Origin: Macrococcoides psychrotolerans | GTDB lineage: Bacteria; Bacillota; Bacilli; Staphylococcales; Staphylococcaceae | Direction of reading: 5' to 3' | Assembly (NCBI RefSeq): GCF_038095555.1 | Contig: NZ_CP124591.1 | Span: forward strand, 992,001-1,056,000 | Length of the DNA stretch: 64,000 nt | Shown: positions 1 to 8,842 of the stretch, piece by piece | Layout: each line of letters starts with the position of its first letter | Position numbering within the stretch: the stretch's first letter is position 1 | Position numbers and translations under genes: made by a program | Notes under the pieces: model-generated | What the model saw: only the letters and a program-made list of their open reading frames with translations | The model's database searches: none | What the model was told of the DNA's origin: nothing

Positions 1-1
1 A

Positions 2-919
2 AAAGGAATCCACCTTGTCTTTGACGAAAGTGTTTTTCCGCTCAAACAGGCAGTTTACTTTGATACTGAAAGTGACAAACGTATGATTTTTGCCATTCCT
101 CGTGATGGTAAAACGTATGTCGGTACTACAGATACATTCTATAATAATGATAAGACAAGTCCTAAAGTAACACAGGAAGATCGTGATTATATCATTGATG
201 CAATCAACTATATGTTCCCGACTGTAAAAGTTAAAGACGAAGATATTGAATCAACTTGGGCTGGTATTCGTCCTCTAATCTTAGAAAAAGGGAAAGACCC
301 ATCTGAAATTTCGCGTAAGGATGAAATTTGGGAAGGTAAATCAGGTCTTCTGACGATTGCTGGTGGTAAATTAACAGGGTATCGCCATATGGCACAGGAG
401 ATCGTTGATTTAGTTGCAAAACGTTTAAAAGAAGAATATAAGCTTAGCTTTAAAGAAAGCAACACGAAACATGCAACAATTTCTGGTGGAGATGTAGGAG
501 GCAGTACTAATTTTGAGCACTTTATTGAAAAGTCATTGAAACCTGAACTCTATAGTTATCTGCCGGAAGATGAACAAAGATTTCTGATTAAAAAGTATGG
601 TTCAAATGTAGAGAAATTATTTAACATTGCACATACGAAACATACTGCTGAAGTCAATGGCCTGCCTTTAGCTTATTACGCACAACTTGTATATTCAATC
701 CAGGAAGAAATGGTGATTAAACCTACTGATTTCTTGACACGTAGAACAGGTGATCTATATTTCGATATTAAAAAAGTTGAACAATATAAGGAAGCGGTTA
801 TTGATACGATGGCTAATTTGCTTAACTATGATAATGCGCAACGCACAGAATATACACGTGAGCTTGAACAAAAGATTAATGAAGCAAAATCACCATCTGT
901 TCAAGTTTCGGTAGAATAA
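2..919 (+). CDS. glpD: Aerobic glycerol-3-phosphate dehydrogenase GlpD (C-terminal part, 5' end outside window)
   Basis: The reading frame is open from base 2, so the gene begins before the window. FAD-dependent GlpD oxidises glycerol 3-phosphate to dihydroxyacetone phosphate at the membrane and feeds electrons to the quinone pool. Visible are the substrate-domain segment IPRDGKTYVGTTDT and the stretch GLLTIAGGKLTGYRHMA near the FAD-binding end, followed by the helical C-terminal domain with many Lys and Glu. About 305 residues of a protein usually near 555 are present. It ends in a strong hairpin terminator. The order glpD, lysophospholipase, miaA, hfq matches S. aureus. The family call is firm; only the N-terminus is unseen. 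Confidence 0.95.
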   Translation, partial: KGIHLVFDESVFPLKQAVYFDTESDKRMIFAIPRDGKTYVGTTDTFYNNDKTSPKVTQEDRDYIIDAINYMFPTVKVKDEDIESTWAGIRPLILEKGKDPSEISRKDEIWEGKSGLLTIAGGKLTGYRHMAQEIVDLVAKRLKEEYKLSFKESNTKHATISGGDVGGSTNFEHFIEKSLKPELYSYLPEDEQRFLIKKYGSNVEKLFNIAHTKHTAEVNGLPLAYYAQLVYSIQEEMVIKPTDFLTRRTGDLYFDIKKVEQYKEAVIDTMANLLNYDNAQRTEYTRELEQKINEAKSPSVQVSVE

Positions 920-945
920 ATTACGGAGAATAGCAATTGTGATTC

Positions 946-976
946 AAACCATCCAAATAATATTTGGATGGTTTTC
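946..976 (+). terminator. Terminator of glpD
   Basis: A hairpin with arms AAACCATCCAAATA and TATTTGGATGGTTT is followed by TTCCTAT. It starts 26 bases after the glpD stop. Confidence 0.8.
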
Positions 977-1047
977 CTATATTTTCAGATGATGATAAGG
1001 CTATGACGAAAATAAATTGTTTCGCTATAATAAAGATGAGGTGAAGA

Positions 1048-1944
1048 ATGATGGAAATTACAAATAAGTTTATTACATTGAAGGATAACACACGTATTGC
1101 ATTTAAACTTTATAGACAAGAGGAAAGCAAGGGTGTCATTCAGATGCTTCATGGTATGGCCGAACACAAAGAACGTTATGATGCAGTGTGCAGATATTTC
1201 TGTGATATGGGGTATGATGTGCTGATACATGATCACAGAGGGCATGGCAAGGATATTGGAAGTTCAGAACAAGGACATTTCCCATCGATTGATACTTTGG
1301 TAGAGGATGCATATGAAATATTTGAAACATTTGATTTTAAAGGAGAATTTATTTTGTTCGGACATTCTATGGGAAGTATCGTCGCTAGAAAATATGTTAT
1401 CCGTTACCCTGGTTTATTCGATAGACTCATATTGTCAGGTACTAGTTTCTATAGTAAGAAATATGAGGCAGCTGCGCTATTGCTTAAACCACTATTAAAG
1501 ATACATCCACCCTATAAAAAGCTAGATTTCGTCAATAAATTGACTCTGAACGATTTTAATCGTAAGTTCAGACCTTTACGAACAGAGAGTGACTGGATCA
1601 GTTTGAATGAGGATAATGTCGATGCTTTTGTCTCAGATCCTGATGCAGGATTTAATATGTCGATAGGTGCTTTAAATTCAATTAATGAATCATTAAAGTT
1701 TACTAGCAGTAAGAAGAATGTTAAACGCATGAACAAATCGTTAAAGATTCTGCTTATTGCTGGTCAGGACGATCCGTTTTCTAATTTCGGGAAAGGGGTG
1801 GAAAAGACAGGTCGATTATATAAAAAATGTGGAATTAAACATGTCTTTATCCAGCTCTATGAAAATTCAAGACATGAGGTATTATTTGAAAAGAATCAAA
1901 ATGAAGTATTACAAAATATTAGAAAGTGGTTGAAGAATGAATAA
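1048..1944 (+). CDS. Alpha/beta hydrolase, lysophospholipase/monoacylglycerol lipase type
   Basis: A serine hydrolase of 298 residues. The nucleophile elbow GHSMG is at residues 105-109 (Ser107), with an oxyanion-hole region HGMAEH (35-40) and DHRGHG (62-67), both typical of the monoglyceride lipase/lysophospholipase (PldB-like) branch. The acid Asp probably lies in AGQDDPFS and the catalytic His in NSRHEVLFE. There is no signal peptide, so it should be cytoplasmic. The start is preceded by GAGGTGAAG. Its last 8 bases overlap miaA, so the two are translationally coupled. The same gene precedes miaA in S. aureus. The substrate is not known from sequence; lysophospholipids or monoacylglycerols are the family guess. 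Confidence 0.85.
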   Translation: MMEITNKFITLKDNTRIAFKLYRQEESKGVIQMLHGMAEHKERYDAVCRYFCDMGYDVLIHDHRGHGKDIGSSEQGHFPSIDTLVEDAYEIFETFDFKGEFILFGHSMGSIVARKYVIRYPGLFDRLILSGTSFYSKKYEAAALLLKPLLKIHPPYKKLDFVNKLTLNDFNRKFRPLRTESDWISLNEDNVDAFVSDPDAGFNMSIGALNSINESLKFTSSKKNVKRMNKSLKILLIAGQDDPFSNFGKGVEKTGRLYKKCGIKHVFIQLYENSRHEVLFEKNQNEVLQNIRKWLKNE

Positions 1945-2875
1945 AATTCCGTTAATCGTTATTGTGGGACCTACAGCTGTAGGTAAAACAGCATTAAGTA
2001 TTGAAGTAGCGAAAGCTGTTAATGGTGAAATTATTAGTGGGGATGCGATTCAAGTCTACCGAGGTATGGATATCGGTAGTGCAAAGATTACACAGGAAGA
2101 GATGGAAGGCATCCCGCATCATCTGATTGATATTTTAAACCCAGATGAGGCATATTCAGCAGCACAGTTTAAAGTCCATGCTGAAAAGCTAATTGAAGAC
2201 ATATATAGCAGGGGAAAAACACCGATGATCGTCGGCGGAACGGGATTATATATACAAAGCGTACTATATGAATATGAATTTGTAGAAGAGGATCAAGCGC
2301 TGAAGAAAGAACTGATGGATCACTATGAAAGTCTGGATAAGGAGACGCTTTATCGTCTGTTAACTGAGAAGGATATGAAGGCTGCGTCTCAAATTCATAT
2401 TAATAATAGACAGCGAGTGTTACGTGCTCTGACATATTATGAAATGCACCATAAATCTATCACTGACCAGAAGAAGCTTCATACATTAAGTTCTAAATAC
2501 GATACATATATTATAGGGCTTAATATGCCGCGTCCTACACTATATGACAGAATCAACCGCCGTGTATTGCTTATGGTCGAACAAGGACTTGTTCAGGAAG
2601 TGAAGACATTGATAAGTAAGGGCTATAGACAGAGCCAAAGCATGACTGCAATAGGATATAAAGAGATGATTCCTTATATAGATGGAGAAGTTTCGTTGAA
2701 TCAGGCGATAGAACATTTGCAGCAAAACTCCAGGAATTTTGCAAAACGTCAATTGACATGGTTCAATAATCAGATGACGATTGAATGGTTTGATACGTCT
2801 GAATTGACGATAGAATCAATCGTCGAACAAATTACTACAAACATACAGAGGGATGATAATGATGAATTCAGCTAA
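1937..2875 (+). CDS. miaA: tRNA dimethylallyltransferase MiaA
   Basis: MiaA transfers a dimethylallyl group to N6 of A37 in tRNAs that read codons starting with U, the first step to ms2i6A. The P-loop GPTAVGKT is at residues 11-18, followed by GEIISGDAIQVYRGMDIGSAK, the MiaA substrate motif. PHHLIDI, GGTGLY and the tRNA-binding segment NNRQRVLRAL are also present. At 312 residues the length is normal. The start overlaps the upstream hydrolase by 8 bases. The 3' end overlaps the start of the hfq pseudogene by 14 bases, the usual miaA-hfq coupling. Confidence 0.97.
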   Translation: MNKIPLIVIVGPTAVGKTALSIEVAKAVNGEIISGDAIQVYRGMDIGSAKITQEEMEGIPHHLIDILNPDEAYSAAQFKVHAEKLIEDIYSRGKTPMIVGGTGLYIQSVLYEYEFVEEDQALKKELMDHYESLDKETLYRLLTEKDMKAASQIHINNRQRVLRALTYYEMHHKSITDQKKLHTLSSKYDTYIIGLNMPRPTLYDRINRRVLLMVEQGLVQEVKTLISKGYRQSQSMTAIGYKEMIPYIDGEVSLNQAIEHLQQNSRNFAKRQLTWFNNQMTIEWFDTSELTIESIVEQITTNIQRDDNDEFS

Positions 2876-3053
2876 ACTGCAGGACACATTTTTAGATAAT
2901 TCCAAAGAAATCAGCAAGAATTAACAGTATTTTTAACAAAAGGCTTTCATATAGAAGGTGTGGTACTCAACTATGATAAATGTCATCCAGCTTAAAGCAG
3001 GAGATAAACACAATCTCATTTACAAGCATACCATCTGTACTTTTGCAGTGTAA
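2862..3053 (+). pseudogene. hfq: hfq pseudogene (two frameshifts)
   Basis: The ATG at 2862 follows AGAGGG and overlaps miaA, the usual place for hfq. Frame one reads MNSAKLQDTFLDNSKEISKN and stops at 2922-2924. A one-base loss shifts the frame to LTVFLTKGFHIEGVVLNYDK, the Sm1 motif. A second, apparently two-base, loss after YDK (near 2981) shifts it back to VIQLKAGDKHNLIYKHTICT, ending in AV and TAA at 3051-3053. KHNLIYKHTI is the Hfq Sm2 signature. The three pieces join to a protein of about 64 residues with no other damage, so decay looks recent. Hfq is the hexameric RNA chaperone of bacteria; no intact copy is in this window. Two independent indels make a single sequencing error unlikely. 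Confidence 0.88.
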
Positions 3054-3071
3054 ATATGTTGTAAGTAATAA

Positions 3072-3106
3072 AGAACAATTCCTCTGAAAGGAATTGTTCT
3101 ATTTTT
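3072..3106. terminator. Bidirectional terminator between hfq remnant and gpx
   Basis: Arms AGAACAATTCC and GGAATTGTTCT enclose TCTGAAA and are followed by ATTTTTAT on the + strand. It lies between two convergent genes and could serve both. Confidence 0.75.
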
Positions 3107-3578
3107 ATAGATATTTTTCTATATGCTTTTTCAACTGCTCGGGTGTAGTTGTAGGTGCAAAACGCGCAACAACATTACCTTGTCTATCAACTAAAAATTT
3201 TGTGAAATTCCATTTGATCTTACTGCCCATGATCCCTTTTGTCTCTTCTTTTATATATTTAAACAGCGGGTGTGCGTTATCTCCATTCACATCTATTTTT
3301 TCATGAATCGGGAAAGTAACGCCATAGTTCAAACGACAATTCTGTTCAGCTTCAGCCCCACTTCCGGGTTCCTGGCCTCCAAATTGATTACAAGGGAATC
3401 CCAATATAGTAAACCCTTGTCCTTTGTATTCCTGGGAGAGTTTTTCAAGTCCATCAAACTGTTTTGTAAATCCACATTCGCTCGCAGTATTAACGATCAG
3501 AACAACTTGATCTTTGTATTCTGCAAGTGAATATGATTCGTGATTTGCTTTAGTAACCGTATATTCGTATATAGACAT
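3105..3578 (-). CDS. Glutathione peroxidase family thiol peroxidase (BsaA/Gpo-like)
   Basis: A thiol-dependent peroxidase of 157 residues, full length for the bacterial Gpx family. The peroxidatic Cys35 lies in NTASECGFT, followed by the family motif LGFPCNQFGGQEPG (second Cys) and the segment KWNFTKFLVD, whose Trp and Asn complete the Cys-Gln-Trp-Asn site. Bacterial members use cysteine rather than selenocysteine and usually take electrons from thioredoxin. AAAGGAT precedes the ATG. It is transcribed against miaA/hfq, and the same gene (bsaA) sits here in S. aureus. The role is peroxide and lipid-peroxide detoxification. Confidence 0.93.
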   Translation of the reverse strand: MSIYEYTVTKANHESYSLAEYKDQVVLIVNTASECGFTKQFDGLEKLSQEYKGQGFTILGFPCNQFGGQEPGSGAEAEQNCRLNYGVTFPIHEKIDVNGDNAHPLFKYIKEETKGIMGSKIKWNFTKFLVDRQGNVVARFAPTTTPEQLKKHIEKYL

Positions 3579-3636
3579 ATAAACGCATCCTTTCTAAATA
3601 TGTTAAAATGAAGTATCAAATAATTGAGGTGAAACT

Positions 3637-4914
3637 TTGAAAGATACACAAAAAGCGACTGAACGTGCTCTTATTATAGCAGTTCATCTAAAAAAGGACG
3701 ATGATTTTAACTTCGGTGAATCGTTAGAGGAAATTAAATCATTATGCCATACAGCTGGCATTGAAGTTACCGAAGTTGTTATTCAGAATAAAGATAGAGC
3801 TGATAATAGTTATTATATAGGTAAAGGAAAGTTAGAAGAAATATTAGAGTTAAAGGAACGAGAAGATATAGCATTCGATATGGTTGTTGTTAATAATGAA
3901 CTCACAACAAGTCAATCGAAACATTTAAATGAAGTGCTTGACTGTAAAATAATAGACCGTACTCAGCTTATACTGGATATCTTTGCACAACGTGCAAAAA
4001 GTCGAGAAGGTAAATTACAAGTGGAGCTTGCCCAGCTCGAATATTTATTGCCAAGATTATCTGGACACGGACTAAGTTTATCAAGACTTGGTGGTGGTAT
4101 CGGGACACGTGGACCTGGTGAAACGAAACTAGAGATGAATAGGCGACATATCAGAAGCAGAATTCATGATATCAAGCTACAACTCGAAACGATTAAACAA
4201 CATCGGCAGCGTTATAGAGAAAACCGAAAAAAGAGAAATATATTCCAGGTTGCGCTTGTTGGTTATACGAATGCAGGCAAATCGACATGGTTCAATGCAC
4301 TTTCAGACAGTGACACATATATGGAAGATCTACTGTTTGCGACGCTTGATCCGAAGAGTAAGATGATGAAGCTGCATGAAGGTTATCCAGTACTATTAAG
4401 TGATACTGTTGGTTTTATCCAGCAGTTGCCGACTCATTTAATCGAAGCATTCAGTTCGACATTAGAAGAGGCGAAGTATGCAGATATTCTTATTCACGTC
4501 GTTGACAGAAGTCATCCAAACTATATGAATCATATCGATACGGTCGTTGCTCTGTTAAAGGAGCTAGATATGGATACAATTCCGGTACTTACGCTTTTGA
4601 ATAAAAAAGATAAGCTCGAATCCTTCGTCACAGCTGCAGGGAAAGATGAATTGCTTGTATCAGTGTTTGATCAACAAGATAAGACACATATACAAAGCAA
4701 ACTCATTGATATGATGCAGCGTAATATGTCAAAATACACAATTGAAGTTGAGAAGGATGCCGGACAGATAATCGCTTTCCTGAAGGAACATACACTAGTT
4801 TCAGCAATAAATTTTAATGAAGACAAAGATAAATATGAAATATGTGGCTATGAACATCGTCGTGAAGGTATATTAAATAAGCTATTAAGTAATGAACAGA
4901 TAAAGAGGTTATAA
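3637..4914 (+). CDS. hflX: GTPase HflX, ribosome-associated
   Basis: HflX binds the large ribosomal subunit and can split stalled or stress-damaged ribosomes. The N-terminal domain contains YYIGKGKLEEI and the glycine-rich loop GGGIGTRGPGETKLE (about 152-166), then a coiled linker. The G domain shows G1 GYTNAGKST (209-217), G3 DTVG (256-259) and G4 NKKD (322-325). At 425 residues it is normal. The start is TTG at 3637, chosen because GAGGTGA lies 5-11 bases upstream and no ATG fits. A PLP enzyme gene follows after 4 bases, forming a two-gene operon as in B. subtilis and staphylococci. Confidence 0.95.
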   Translation: MKDTQKATERALIIAVHLKKDDDFNFGESLEEIKSLCHTAGIEVTEVVIQNKDRADNSYYIGKGKLEEILELKEREDIAFDMVVVNNELTTSQSKHLNEVLDCKIIDRTQLILDIFAQRAKSREGKLQVELAQLEYLLPRLSGHGLSLSRLGGGIGTRGPGETKLEMNRRHIRSRIHDIKLQLETIKQHRQRYRENRKKRNIFQVALVGYTNAGKSTWFNALSDSDTYMEDLLFATLDPKSKMMKLHEGYPVLLSDTVGFIQQLPTHLIEAFSSTLEEAKYADILIHVVDRSHPNYMNHIDTVVALLKELDMDTIPVLTLLNKKDKLESFVTAAGKDELLVSVFDQQDKTHIQSKLIDMMQRNMSKYTIEVEKDAGQIIAFLKEHTLVSAINFNEDKDKYEICGYEHRREGILNKLLSNEQIKRL

Positions 4915-4918
4915 TACT

Positions 4919-6178
4919 ATGAAAATTACGAAGTATGAACAGCTCCAGCAATTAATCGATGACAATGAAATTAAAATCACGCCGATATTTAAAAGGATAG
5001 AATCTATCGCCCTTTATAATCAAAAAAAAGTAATAGATGCATTTAATGATATAAAAATTACAGACGCTGATCTCGGCGGTACGAATGGCTATGGCTATGA
5101 TGATAGCGGGCGAGATAACTTAGAAGCGGTGTATGCACATGTTTTTAAGACAGAGGATGCCATCGTTCGTCCACAAGTCATCAGCGGGACACATGCAATA
5201 ACGCTTGCATTAAGCGCTAACTTACAATTCGGGGACGAATTACTCTACATAACGGGTCAACCCTATGACACGCTTTTGGAAGTTATCGGTATTACAGGTA
5301 ACGGTATCGGTTCATTGATTGAAAATGGTGTTGCCTATAAGGATATCGATTTGGTCAACAATGAAATCGATATCGAAAATGTCTTAGAAGCTATAACATC
5401 AAAAACGAAGATGATAGGTATTCAGCGCTCTAAAGGGTACAGCTCACGTAAATCATTGACAATTAAACAGATAGGTGAGGCAATATCAGCGATAAAAGAT
5501 AAACATCCTGATGTTATTGTATTTGTCGATAATTGTTATGGTGAATTCACAGAAATTCAGGAACCGTCAGAAGTGGGTGCAGATTTAATTGCGGGCTCGC
5601 TCATTAAGAATCCAGGAGGTGGACTGTGTAAAATTGGTGGTTATATTGCAGGACGTGAAGATTTGATTGAGCGTGTTGGATATCGTCTCACAGCACCAGG
5701 TATCGGCAAAGAAGCAGGTGCCTCACTTTACAGTCTGCATGAAATGTATCAAGGATTTTTCCTGAGCCCGCATGTTGTGAGTCAGGCACTAAAAGGCGCA
5801 GTATTTACTAGTGCGATGCTTGGGTCTTTGAATCTGAATACAACGCCACTTTGGAATGATGAGCGAACAGACCTCATTCAATCAGTCATCTTCAATGATA
5901 AAGAAAAGATGATTGCATTTACACAGGCTATTCAGATGGCATCTCCTATAAATTCACAGTATTTACCGATGCCGGCATATATGCCTGGCTATACGGATGA
6001 TGTTATTATGGCAGCAGGCACATTTATACAAGGCGCATCACTTGAACTTACAGCAGACGGTCCGATACGTTCACCGTACGAGGTTTATGTTCAAGGCGGA
6101 TTAACTTATGAACACGTTAAACTCGCAATAATAAAAGCGATTGAAATACTGATTGAAAAAGAAATTATAACGTTATAA
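4919..6178 (+). CDS. PLP-dependent methionine gamma-lyase-like protein (YnbB / 'aluminium resistance' family)
   Basis: A fold-type I PLP enzyme of 419 residues. The cofactor Asp is in VDNCYGEF (Asp204) and the likely Schiff-base lysine is Lys230 in GSLIKNPGGGL. The substrate-binding loop SGTHAITLAL is near residue 90. It belongs to the YnbB family, annotated variously as aluminium resistance protein or methionine gamma-lyase family; the true substrate is unknown. It lies 4 bases after hflX and just before glnR, as in B. subtilis (hflX-ynbB-glnR-glnA), and ends in its own terminator. The fold is certain, the reaction uncertain. Confidence 0.88.
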   Translation: MKITKYEQLQQLIDDNEIKITPIFKRIESIALYNQKKVIDAFNDIKITDADLGGTNGYGYDDSGRDNLEAVYAHVFKTEDAIVRPQVISGTHAITLALSANLQFGDELLYITGQPYDTLLEVIGITGNGIGSLIENGVAYKDIDLVNNEIDIENVLEAITSKTKMIGIQRSKGYSSRKSLTIKQIGEAISAIKDKHPDVIVFVDNCYGEFTEIQEPSEVGADLIAGSLIKNPGGGLCKIGGYIAGREDLIERVGYRLTAPGIGKEAGASLYSLHEMYQGFFLSPHVVSQALKGAVFTSAMLGSLNLNTTPLWNDERTDLIQSVIFNDKEKMIAFTQAIQMASPINSQYLPMPAYMPGYTDDVIMAAGTFIQGASLELTADGPIRSPYEVYVQGGLTYEHVKLAIIKAIEILIEKEIITL

Positions 6179-6217
6179 CAAATCCATGTAAGGTTTCCTT
6201 ACATGGATTTGTTTTTT
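6179..6217 (+). terminator. Terminator of the hflX operon
   Basis: Arms CAAATCCATGTAAGG and CCTTACATGGATTTG with a TTT loop, then TTTTTT. It separates the hflX operon from glnR. Confidence 0.85.
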
Positions 6218-6264
6218 ATAAAAAAATATGATAAATTACAACTATGTTCGAAAGGGTGTTGAAG

Positions 6265-6618
6265 ATGCGTGATGCAATAAGAAGAAATATGCCGGTGTTT
6301 CCAATGAGTGTCGTTATGAAACTAACAGAGCTTTCTGCAAGGCAAATTAGATACTATGAATCACAGTCGTTGATTACACCTAAACGAACAAGTGGGAACC
6401 AAAGACTATTTTCAATGAACGATCTGGATTTATTACTTGATATTAAACTGCTTTTAGAAAAAGGGTTTAATATGAAGCGTATTAAATCGATTATCAATGA
6501 GGAGAAGTCACAACAACCCACATTTGAGATTAAAGAATCTCTTGATTACGAAGTTTCAAAGCTCGACCGTAGTAAAGTCCCTATTAACCGTGGGGATTTG
6601 TCAAGATTTTTTAAATAA
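6265..6618 (+). CDS. glnR: Glutamine synthetase repressor GlnR (MerR family)
   Basis: A MerR-type regulator that, with feedback-inhibited glutamine synthetase, represses nitrogen-assimilation genes when glutamine is plentiful. The winged helix-turn-helix contains LTELSARQIRYYESQSLI. The C-terminal tail (KVPINRGDLSRFFK) matches the GlnR autoinhibitory tail sensed by GlnA. I start it at 6265 (MRDAIRRNM, the conserved N-terminus) because AAAGGG lies at a good distance upstream. The ATG at 6244 has no ribosome site and sits beside a possible -10 sequence. This gives 117 residues. glnA follows 16 bases later in the same operon. Confidence 0.93.
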   Translation: MRDAIRRNMPVFPMSVVMKLTELSARQIRYYESQSLITPKRTSGNQRLFSMNDLDLLLDIKLLLEKGFNMKRIKSIINEEKSQQPTFEIKESLDYEVSKLDRSKVPINRGDLSRFFK

Positions 6619-6634
6619 ACAACTGGAGGATATT

Positions 6635-7972
6635 ATGGCGAAATTTACAAGAGAAGACATCATCAAGTTAGCAGAGGAATCAAACGTACGTTATTTAAGA
6701 CTACAATTTTCTGATATTCTAGGTACAATTAAAAACGTAGAGGTGCCTATCAGCCAGTTAGAGAAAGTACTAGATAATGAAATGATGTTCGATGGTTCAT
6801 CAATTGAAGGGTTTGTTCGTATCGAAGAATCAGATATGAAATTATATCCAGACTTAGATACTTGGGTTATTTTCCCATGGACTTCTGATAAAGGGAAAGT
6901 TGCGCGTTTGATCTGTGACGTATATAAGCCAGATGGTACACCATTCTCAGGAGATCCACGTAGTAACTTAAAACGTGTCTTAAAAGAAATGGAAGCGTTA
7001 GGATTCACTGAATTCAACTTAGGACCAGAACCAGAATTCTTCTTATTCAAATTAGATGAAAAAGGGGAACCAACACTTGAATTAAATGATAATGGTGGAT
7101 ACTTCGATTTAGCGCCTACAGATTTAGGTGAGAACTGTCGTCGAGACATCGTTTTAGAACTTGAAGACATGGGCTTTGATATAGAAGCGAGTCACCACGA
7201 AGTAGCGCCGGGTCAGCACGAAATCGACTTTAAATATGCAGATGCAGTTACTGCATGTGATAACATTCAAACATTCAAATTAGTTGTTAAGACAATTGCG
7301 CGTAAACATAATCTTCATGCAACATTTATGCCTAAACCATTATATGGTGTAAGTGGTTCAGGTATGCACTTTAACGTTTCGTTATTCAAAGGGCCGAAAG
7401 AAAATGCGTTCTATGATCCGAACGGAGAAATGGAATTATCTGAAGATGCGCGTCACTTTATCGCAGGAGTTCTTAAACATGCAAGAGGATTTACTGCAGT
7501 GTGTAACCCATTAGTAAACTCTTACAAACGTTTAGTACCTGGTTATGAAGCACCAGTTTATATCGCATGGAGTGGCCAAAACCGTTCGCCATTAATTCGT
7601 ATTCCTTCATCACGTGGACTATCTACACGTGTAGAAGTACGTTCAGTTGATCCATCTGCTAACCCATATATGGCATTAGCAACGATTCTTCAAGCAGGAT
7701 TAGATGGCATCAAGAATAAATTAGCTTGTCCAGCACCAGTTGATCAGAATATTTATGAAATGAATCGTGAAGAACGTGAAGCAGTTGGTGTAGAAGACTT
7801 ACCATCAACACTTTACACAGCGATTAAAGCGATGAAAGAAGACGATATTTTAAAAGAAGCACTGGGTGACCACATCTATCGTGCATTCATCCACTCAAAA
7901 ACTATTGAATGGGACATGTACCGTATGCAGGTGTCTGAGTGGGAACGTGACCAATATATGAAGCAGTATTAA
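6635..7972 (+). CDS. glnA: Glutamine synthetase type I
   Basis: GlnA makes glutamine from glutamate, ammonia and ATP in a dodecamer, and in Firmicutes also acts as nitrogen sensor by binding GlnR. It has the N-terminal beta-grasp domain with DGSSIEGF and the catalytic barrel. The ammonia/ATP motif KPLYGVSGSGMHFNVSLF and the segment NRSPLIRIPSSRGLSTRVEV are present. At 445 residues it matches the GSI-alpha form, which lacks the 25-residue insertion and adenylylation of the beta form. The start is the ATG at 6635, preceded by CTGGAGGA. It is co-transcribed with glnR. Confidence 0.97.
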   Translation: MAKFTREDIIKLAEESNVRYLRLQFSDILGTIKNVEVPISQLEKVLDNEMMFDGSSIEGFVRIEESDMKLYPDLDTWVIFPWTSDKGKVARLICDVYKPDGTPFSGDPRSNLKRVLKEMEALGFTEFNLGPEPEFFLFKLDEKGEPTLELNDNGGYFDLAPTDLGENCRRDIVLELEDMGFDIEASHHEVAPGQHEIDFKYADAVTACDNIQTFKLVVKTIARKHNLHATFMPKPLYGVSGSGMHFNVSLFKGPKENAFYDPNGEMELSEDARHFIAGVLKHARGFTAVCNPLVNSYKRLVPGYEAPVYIAWSGQNRSPLIRIPSSRGLSTRVEVRSVDPSANPYMALATILQAGLDGIKNKLACPAPVDQNIYEMNREEREAVGVEDLPSTLYTAIKAMKEDDILKEALGDHIYRAFIHSKTIEWDMYRMQVSEWERDQYMKQY

Positions 7973-8076
7973 TAGAAGTAGGCTGCATATTGCTTATTAA
8001 ATCAAAGACAAATAGAATTTATCTAGTAAATGCCAGGTATTAAACAAAATGAATATATAATCAAAATCAAATATCT

Positions 8077-8112
8077 AAAAAGGGAGAGAATCTAGTATTC
8101 TCTCCCTTTTTA
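8077..8112. terminator. Terminator after glnA
   Basis: Arms AAAAAGGGAGAGAAT and ATTCTCTCCCTTTTT with a five-base loop. It lies about 100 bases after glnA; the intervening 7973-8076 holds no recognisable gene. The A and T flanks allow action in both directions, so it may also end the minus-strand gene at 8185. Confidence 0.8.
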
Positions 8113-8184
8113 AATGGAATCAATATTTCAAAGCTTGTGTAAGTTCTAATGTTATAGGATAAATGTCCTATAATAAAGGTTTAA

Positions 8185-8574
8185 TTAAAGTGTAATGGAT
8201 GATAAGAATCTTGTAAAAGAATCATAAGTGATATTAAGTCTTATTGATAATCCTGAATCTGTAGCTATATTTGAGTATTCAATTCCGGAGTCCAAATTAA
8301 TGTAAACAAGAATACCGTCCTCTAAATCAATTATTGTGAAAGATAAGTCTGGTTCTGTAAAATATAGAAAGTTGAGAGTATTTTCAAGCTTATATGTATT
8401 CATTAAAAGTATATCTTCTTCGAATAACGCGATTTCTTTTGAAACATTCCTATTGTCATAACTTATTATCAAGTTATATACAGTACATACATCTCTTTCT
8501 TCCTTTTTTACTAATATAAGAGCTATATTATTTTCTTTATAGTCTCTATCTTTAAGTACGAACTTTTTTTCCAT
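8185..8574 (-). CDS. Hypothetical protein, possible immunity-type protein
   Basis: I do not recognise this 129-residue protein by name. It is acidic and rich in Asn, Asp, Ile and Leu, has no signal peptide or membrane segment, and looks like a series of beta-strands (LSFTIIDLEDGILVYINLDS, then LSIRLNITYDSFTRFL) ending in a short helix. That layout resembles small cytoplasmic immunity proteins of polymorphic toxin systems, and the 180-residue product at 10299-10841 has a similar strand-helix ending. The gene is AT-rich and lies between the conserved glnA and aspartokinase genes with other orphan genes. An AGGACA-like ribosome site precedes the ATG. Function is inferred from size and setting only. 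Confidence 0.6.
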   Translation of the reverse strand: MEKKFVLKDRDYKENNIALILVKKEERDVCTVYNLIISYDNRNVSKEIALFEEDILLMNTYKLENTLNFLYFTEPDLSFTIIDLEDGILVYINLDSGIEYSNIATDSGLSIRLNITYDSFTRFLSSITL

Positions 8575-8842
8575 ATTTTTGTGTCCTTTTATACATTCTT
8601 TTTTTGTATATATGAAGTTACGACATGATTATTTTTTACTACTAATATTGTACCTGTCGCTTTATTTTATAGAATTTTAGCACCTGTGTTTCTACCTGTG
8701 TATTTGACTAAATAAAACTCCTATTAATTTTATATAATTATAATGTAGTTTAACACAATTTACTAAAAATAGTATAAAATAGGTTTGTTGTCATGTAGAA
8801 ATATTATAAAAGGTAGAATAAAATTATAAAAGGTGAGAGTAT
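8575..8842. other. AT-rich divergent intergenic region
   Basis: There is no coding sequence here. It separates two divergent orphan genes and presumably holds both promoters; I cannot assign them confidently. ACCTGT occurs three times (about 8652-8700). A 12-base direct repeat, ATTATAAAAGGT, appears twice just before the 8843 start, duplicating the Shine-Dalgarno region. Confidence 0.5.
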
